Source: JAAZCI01 sp046462535
Lineage (GTDB): Bacteria; Pseudomonadota; Gammaproteobacteria; Cardiobacteriales; Wohlfahrtiimonadaceae
DNA: 64,000 nucleotides
Direction: 5' to 3'
Assembly (NCBI GenBank): GCA_046462535.1
Contig: JBKGVF010000007.1
Span: 1-64,000, forward strand
Position numbers and translations under genes: made by a program. The notes beneath the pieces were generated by a model, which was not told the origin of the DNA, did not search any database, and saw nothing but the letters and a program-made list of their open reading frames with translations. The stretch's first letter is position 1; the number at the start of each line of letters is the position of its first letter. This document shows positions 59,681 to 64,000 of the stretch, in pieces.

Positions 59681-59700
59681 TTATAAGGATTTTTAAAAGA

Positions 59701-60324
59701 TTATTTTAGCTTTTCGAGTTTCTCTTTTGCTGATTCTTCGAGCTCTTTTAGCTCATCTGCACTCTTCTCTTTAAGTTCAGCCGCTCTCTCTTGTAGCTCG
59801 GCACTCTTCTCTGCGCTCTGCTCTTTTAGAGTCTCAATCTCAGTTTCGGTTTTCTCTTTGATACGCTCTTGCTTAGCAGGATCCTCTTTTAAGGAGTTAA
59901 TTTTCTCATCAGCTTTCTCTTTTAGATCAGAAATTTTCTCTTCACTCTTCTCTTTTAATTCTGATGCACTCTCTTTGAGAGCATCTATCTCTTTGTCAGC
60001 CTTCTCTTTCAGTTCGGTGGCTTTTTCAGCGGTCTGCTCTTTTAGCTCTGCTGCCTTATCTGCAGCTCTCTCTTTCAACTCTGTTGCATCATCTTTAAAA
60101 TCTTCAAGTGCAGCTGCTGATTTCTCTTTGACATCCTCAAAGGCTTCAGCACTCTTCTCAGCAATTTCGCCAGCTTTATCCGCCGCAGCATCATATGCTT
60201 GTTGGGTTTTTTCTTTGGCACTATCTGCTGTCTGACTAACTTCTTGCTGCTGTTCATCTGAGCAGGCGGTTAAGCCAACGAGAGCAATTGAACCGGCAAT
60301 AATAAGTTTTTTAAAGTTTTTCAT
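59701..60324 (-). CDS. Lipoprotein with a long repetitive coiled coil
   Basis: From ATG 60324 the 207-residue product has a signal with lipobox LTAC (Cys21), then almost entirely Lys/Glu/Ala/Leu helix built of about 11-residue units of the ELKEKxxEKxx type. It includes AAELKEQTAEKATELKEKAD and SASELKEKSEEKISDLKEKA (19-20 residue stretches). This is like apolipoprotein-type or LEA-type 11-mer helical repeats. Upstream in-frame codons to 60456 carry no signal peptide. The promoter lies at 60367-60395. Function unknown; an outer-membrane or envelope structural role is only a guess. Confidence 0.8.
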   Translation of the reverse strand: MKNFKKLIIAGSIALVGLTACSDEQQQEVSQTADSAKEKTQQAYDAAADKAGEIAEKSAEAFEDVKEKSAAALEDFKDDATELKERAADKAAELKEQTAEKATELKEKADKEIDALKESASELKEKSEEKISDLKEKADEKINSLKEDPAKQERIKEKTETEIETLKEQSAEKSAELQERAAELKEKSADELKELEESAKEKLEKLK

Positions 60325-60366
60325 GATTATGTAACTCCTTGTGAGTTTATGTTTGCTTGAGGCTTT

Positions 60367-60395
60367 AGTATAGACGCCCATATTTAAGATGTAAA
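60367..60395 (-). promoter_or_regulatory. Sigma-70 promoter for the coiled-coil lipoprotein
   Basis: On the minus strand TTTACA (60390-60395) and TATACT (60367-60372) are exactly 17 bases apart, about 43 bases before the start codon at 60324. Confidence 0.75.
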
Positions 60396-60488
60396 TAGAT
60401 ATTAGATAAGCGTAATCCTTGATGAAATGTACCTTAGCTAAGAGTATATCCCTCATCTTTTTGTTAAGTGTAGCACGCTTTTTCTAAG

Positions 60489-62366
60489 CTAGGCATCTTT
60501 TCCCAAATCGGCTAGATCTTCCACATGGGACTCCTCTTGTTGATGAGTTGATTTCTTCTGCTCTTTATCACTATAAGTCACAGCTAATTTAAGAATGTTG
60601 TATAGACTTTTAATAATATGATTTGAATAGGTTAGATCATTCATTAGTGAGCTTGTGCTAAATCCATCAATCTGATTTTTTCGCACCGAGATAAAGAGTC
60701 GACTTCTAAAATTTTGATCAAAGGTATCAACCTCAATTAATAATGAATTAATAAGGGTAACTGGAAGCTTCCCTGGCTCCTCTGATTCTTTAAGGCCGAG
60801 TTGATAAATCTCCCGTAGATGAAGCAGAATATGCTTACGGATTTGAATATAGAAATCACGGGCAGGGGAGTCCTCATTTGTTAAGTAGTGAGCCATATTT
60901 AATTGAAGGTGCTGACTATTCTTAACAGCGCCAACAAGCTCGAGAGCGATTAGTTGACAACTGACCAAGATCTGCTGCTGCTCTTCACGTTCATCAGGAT
61001 AATCGATTCGACCTATAAAGGTTAAAAGATCGCTATAGATTCCTTTTATATAATATTGGTAGAGATCATTGACTTTATGTGCATCAGATTCTGGTTTAGT
61101 CTTGAGCAGGTCGTAATCCATCTGCTCTGAAGAGAGTTGACTGGTCGGTAAATAGAGAGCATGACAGATGACCTCAAGACTCATCCGCCCAAGATAGCGT
61201 AATTCTTGATAGAGTGCAGAGATAGCGGTCTCTACAGAGGAGAGGGAGGCATCAGTTAGATAGCGAGCAGTTAGTGGCTCCTGTTTAAGCTCAGGATCTT
61301 GGCTGCTCTTTTCTACATCTGCTTCAATTAGGAGTGGAGGCTCATCAATGTCGGGAATCCAGCGCATTAGAAGGGCAGCTAAACGATACTGTAAGAACCA
61401 AAATAGTGTTACTCCTATGATATTAAAGAGGGTATGAAATAGGGCGAGCTGAATAAGAGGATTTAGACCTAATCTTTCGCCTATGGAGGTAACAATAAGC
61501 GTTAAAGGGCTGAGAAGTATGATGGAGAGGGTACCTGTTACCACATTAAAAATTACATGTGCTAATGCTAATCTTCGACCACTACGATCTCCACCAAGAA
61601 ATCCAACAACACCGGTTGCTACTGCGCTGCCGATAATTGATCCAATAGCTAGAGCGAAGGATTGCTCAATATCAATTTGACCGAGTCCCAATGCTGTTAG
61701 TACCAACATCAATGTTGCATGGCTCGATTGTAAAATTACGGTTATCAGCAATCCTGCACCAACAAAGATTAGTGTCCCTAAAAGCCCATCAGAAGTTAGC
61801 TCAGTAAAATCGAGCCCATCAGTGAAGCTTGAGAATCCATTTTTGATAAGATCAATAGCCAGTAAGATAAAGGCAATACCTAGTAATACACGCCCTAGGG
61901 CCTTACTCTTTTTACCGTTAAAGGAGGCAAGCACACCAAGCACTATCATAGGATAGGCAAAGGGACCAAGACTAATATTCTGACCGGCCAAGGCTAATAA
62001 CCAAATCCCACTACTAGCACCAAGGTTTGCCCCTATTATAATTGTAATTCCTGCAGCTAAGGTAATGAGTCCAGTGCTAATAAAGGCGATCGTTAGGAGT
62101 GAGACAACAGTTGTCGATTGTAGGATCATCGTAGATCCCATACCAAAGAGGAGCCCTTTAAAGGGAGTTTCTGTACTTTTAGCTAGGATACGCTCTAGTC
62201 TGCCGCCAGCGAGCTGTTGTAATCCATCATTCATGCATTGCATCCCAAAGAGGAAGAATGCTAATCCTGAGCAGAGCTCTAGCCAGCTTGGATGCCCTTT
62301 AAAAGAGTAGAGAAAGGCAATAGCAATAGTAAGAAAAAGAGTATTCCGTATAGTAATGCGATTCAC
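60489..62366 (-). CDS. Na/Pi-cotransporter family protein with PhoU-like C terminus
   Basis: Members of this family (NptA/YjbB type) move phosphate with sodium across the inner membrane. The 625-residue protein has about eight to nine spans with the paired QSS/T motifs GMGSTMILQSTTVVSLL and LITVILQSSHATLMLVL, plus GANLGASSG and GSAVATGVVGFLG. A helical PhoU-like cytoplasmic region follows at about 355-600. The GTG start at 62366 is supported by GGAGGG five bases upstream. Direction (export or import) is not readable from sequence. Gene stands alone. Confidence 0.9.
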   Translation of the reverse strand: MNRITIRNTLFLTIAIAFLYSFKGHPSWLELCSGLAFFLFGMQCMNDGLQQLAGGRLERILAKSTETPFKGLLFGMGSTMILQSTTVVSLLTIAFISTGLITLAAGITIIIGANLGASSGIWLLALAGQNISLGPFAYPMIVLGVLASFNGKKSKALGRVLLGIAFILLAIDLIKNGFSSFTDGLDFTELTSDGLLGTLIFVGAGLLITVILQSSHATLMLVLTALGLGQIDIEQSFALAIGSIIGSAVATGVVGFLGGDRSGRRLALAHVIFNVVTGTLSIILLSPLTLIVTSIGERLGLNPLIQLALFHTLFNIIGVTLFWFLQYRLAALLMRWIPDIDEPPLLIEADVEKSSQDPELKQEPLTARYLTDASLSSVETAISALYQELRYLGRMSLEVICHALYLPTSQLSSEQMDYDLLKTKPESDAHKVNDLYQYYIKGIYSDLLTFIGRIDYPDEREEQQQILVSCQLIALELVGAVKNSQHLQLNMAHYLTNEDSPARDFYIQIRKHILLHLREIYQLGLKESEEPGKLPVTLINSLLIEVDTFDQNFRSRLFISVRKNQIDGFSTSSLMNDLTYSNHIIKSLYNILKLAVTYSDKEQKKSTHQQEESHVEDLADLGKDA

Positions 62367-62584
62367 ACATTCCCTCCAATGTTGATGATCTATTTTATTA
62401 TGCTAATAAGTGGTTGTTGAAAGTGTTGATTAAATGTTGATTCAAGAGGAGTGATTATAGCAAAGATCATATTTTGAATGATAAAAAGTGAGTGACTCTT
62501 GCTTTATCTGGGAATAGTGTATTCTGTAAGGATGAGATTTAACTTAGAGCAATTAAAAGTATATAGCTATCAATGTGAGGTGTA

Positions 62585-63532
62585 ATGGAGAACGATAATC
62601 GGTATAAAAGTGAGCCTATTGGTACATGGCCAATTATGCGTGAATTTGAGGCGATGCTTCTTTTCCAAAAGGGGCTTAATGAGCTTACGGTTGAATCTTA
62701 TCGAGCAGATCTTGAGAAGTATCGTGTTTATTTGGAGCAGCAGGGCGATGAGTTAATTGAGGATGAAGCAGAGAGATTACTGCAAAGCTCTGCTCATCAG
62801 CTGCAGGGATTTGTCGATTATGAGCTTCAGCGGGGGATAGCTCCAAGGAGTCTTCGTCGCTATAGCGCTAGTTTCATACACTTTTTTAATTTTCTTATTG
62901 AGGAGGGGATTCGTACTGATAATCCTGCACTTAAACTGAAGATCCCCAATTATCATAATCCCCTTCCAGTCTCTTTAGGAGAGGAGGAGGTCATTGCTAT
63001 CTTAAATGCACCAGACCATTCAACTCCTATCGGTTTGCGGGATCGGGCAATGTTGGAAGTTCTCTACTCTTGTGGTTTGCGGGTAACGGAGTTGGTGAGC
63101 CTCTCTTTTTCACAAATTAATTTAGAACTTGGGGCAGTACGTATTGTTGGTAAAGGGGATAAGGAGCGTCTTGTCCCCCTAGGTGAGGTAGCGAGGGATT
63201 GGCTGTTGCGCTATATCAAAAATGGTCGTGATGTTTTATTAAAAGGGCGAAGAAGTGATGCGGTCTTCGTCAGTAATCGAGGAAGCTATATGACGCGACA
63301 GACTTTTTGGCATGCCATTAAAAAGTATGCAGCGCAGGCGGGCATTAAAGAGGAGATCTCTCCCCATACATTACGACATGCATTTGCTACTCACTTAGTG
63401 AATAATGGTGCCGACCTCCGGGTTGTTCAACTACTACTCGGTCATAGCAGTCTATCTACGACACAAATTTATACTCAAATTGCATCGGAGCGTTTAAAGC
63501 AGCTTTATGGAGTACATCACCCTCGGGGGTAA
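62585..63532 (+). CDS. xerD: Site-specific tyrosine recombinase XerD
   Basis: XerD with XerC resolves chromosome dimers at dif. The 315-residue protein has the N-terminal SAM-like domain (LTVESYRADLEKYRVYL) and the catalytic set: Arg in SCGLRVTELVSL, Lys in GKGDKERLVPLG, HTLRHAFATH, LLGHSSLSTTQIYT with His and the Tyr nucleophile. TRQTFWHAIKKYA and LYGVHHPRG favour XerD over XerC. The next gene is dsbC, as in E. coli (xerD-dsbC). GAGG lies just before the ATG. Confidence 0.95.
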   Translation: MENDNRYKSEPIGTWPIMREFEAMLLFQKGLNELTVESYRADLEKYRVYLEQQGDELIEDEAERLLQSSAHQLQGFVDYELQRGIAPRSLRRYSASFIHFFNFLIEEGIRTDNPALKLKIPNYHNPLPVSLGEEEVIAILNAPDHSTPIGLRDRAMLEVLYSCGLRVTELVSLSFSQINLELGAVRIVGKGDKERLVPLGEVARDWLLRYIKNGRDVLLKGRRSDAVFVSNRGSYMTRQTFWHAIKKYAAQAGIKEEISPHTLRHAFATHLVNNGADLRVVQLLLGHSSLSTTQIYTQIASERLKQLYGVHHPRG

Positions 63533-63688
63533 ATTATCTCCGTGCAAAAAGTGGAAAGTAGGTTAAAATGGCGAAAATATTACAATTCTTGATAGTATCG
63601 TAATGTTGGTTACCCCATAGGCAGGTTGGAATGGGGAGTAAGATTTTAAATGAGCTAGATAATTAAATAATAGGATTTTGGAGTCGTA

Positions 63689-64000
63689 ATGAAAAAGCTA
63701 CTGACAAGTATATTAACCGCAACTCTTTTACTAGGTGTTGCAAGTGGTGAGCCCGATTTAAAACATTTTCATTCAGTTATCCCAGGAATGACTGTAGAGA
63801 GCTTTAAACCTTCAGTTATTGAGGGGATTTATGAATTAAAGTTAAAAGAGAGTCCAACTCCGGTCTATATCTCTAACGATGGTCGCTATATGCTCGAGGG
63901 GCAGGCGATTGATTTAGTGCGTAAGGTTAATATTACGCAGAGCTACCTCAATGAGGGGAATAAAAAATTACTTGCAGAGGTGAAAGAGGAGGAGATGATT
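63689..64000 (+). CDS. dsbC: Thiol:disulfide interchange protein DsbC (N-terminal part; runs off the window)
   Basis: The 104 residues present contain a signal peptide (LLTSILTATLLLGVASG) and the DsbC dimerisation domain with SVIPGMTVESFKPSVIEGIYEL and YISNDGRYMLEGQAIDL. DsbC isomerises wrong disulfides in the periplasm. The thioredoxin domain and CxxC lie beyond the end. Position after xerD supports the call. TTGGAG precedes the ATG. Confidence 0.9.
   Translation, partial: MKKLLTSILTATLLLGVASGEPDLKHFHSVIPGMTVESFKPSVIEGIYELKLKESPTPVYISNDGRYMLEGQAIDLVRKVNITQSYLNEGNKKLLAEVKEEEMI

Noticed and set aside
59720..60230. CRISPR-like short repeats
   Set aside because: The repetition is explained by the coiled-coil codons of the lipoprotein; there are no spacers.

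Overview
This window is an AT-rich, densely coded stretch of a gammaproteobacterial chromosome. The evidence is the gene content and order: pilMNOPQ-aroK-aroB-damX, fabA-fabB, rpmB-rpmG, rpmH-rnpA-yidD-yidC-mnmE, xerD-dsbC, lolB-ispE beside tRNA-Gln-prs, plus a FimX-type regulator, RdgC and a topoisomerase IV ParE. The mix of a type IV pilus system, a metal-type KdsA, a long type-2 LeuA and a lone Xpt suggests a small-genome lineage near Cardiobacteriales (Ignatzschineria or Wohlfahrtiimonas-like). That placement is an inference. Apart from the cut ends there is no phage, insertion sequence, CRISPR array or obvious island.

Layout. 1-282 is the 3' end of a DUF2075/helicase-like gene. 373-7061 (minus strand) holds valS, rpmG, rpmB, pilT, rpe and hemL. 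7196-8015 is rsfS-rlmH. 8106-10888 (minus) is fabB, fabA and an lpxL acyltransferase. 11129-17521 holds a fimX homologue, lptE, folE2, ruvB and a fusion of a ferritin-like DUF455 domain to the cell-wall glucosaminidase NagZ. 17644-31634 holds typA, class II fba, a 57-residue membrane protein, rlmB, a ghrA-like dehydrogenase, mscL, arcC, tehB, smr, a queuosine-precursor transporter paired with a divergent QueF-like protein, rlmD, rdgC and parE. 31806-42826 is one long same-direction run: the pilus assembly operon, shikimate genes, damX, bamE, kdsA, maf and a TPR protein. 42921-51459 holds ftsY, a tRNA pair (Val and probably Ile2), an alcohol dehydrogenase, xpt, a B12-binding radical SAM protein, ispE/lolB, tRNA-Gln, prs and yggX. 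51509-55514 holds leuA with an apparent attenuation leader, two related secreted cysteine-rich proteins and metK. 55636-59583 is the rpmH-to-mnmE cluster. 59701-64000 holds a coiled-coil lipoprotein, a Na/Pi-cotransporter-like protein, xerD and the start of dsbC.

How the genes work together. Type IV pilus functions are spread over three loci: the retraction ATPase PilT, the c-di-GMP sensor FimX, and the alignment/secretin complex PilMNOPQ. Outer-membrane biogenesis is represented by LpxL, KdsA, LptE, LolB and BamE. Translation and RNA maturation genes are frequent (valS, four ribosomal proteins or assembly factors, rlmH, rlmB, rlmD, mnmE, rnpA, queuosine salvage).

The most unusual observations are a Leu-rich leader peptide overlapping an intrinsic terminator upstream of leuA, a canonical intrinsic terminator embedded inside the 5' coding end of aroK just after pilQ, the DUF455-NagZ fusion, the divergent QueF-like protein, and the tandem cysteine-rich secreted proteins behind leuA. 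All calls were made by reading the sequence; no database search was run.
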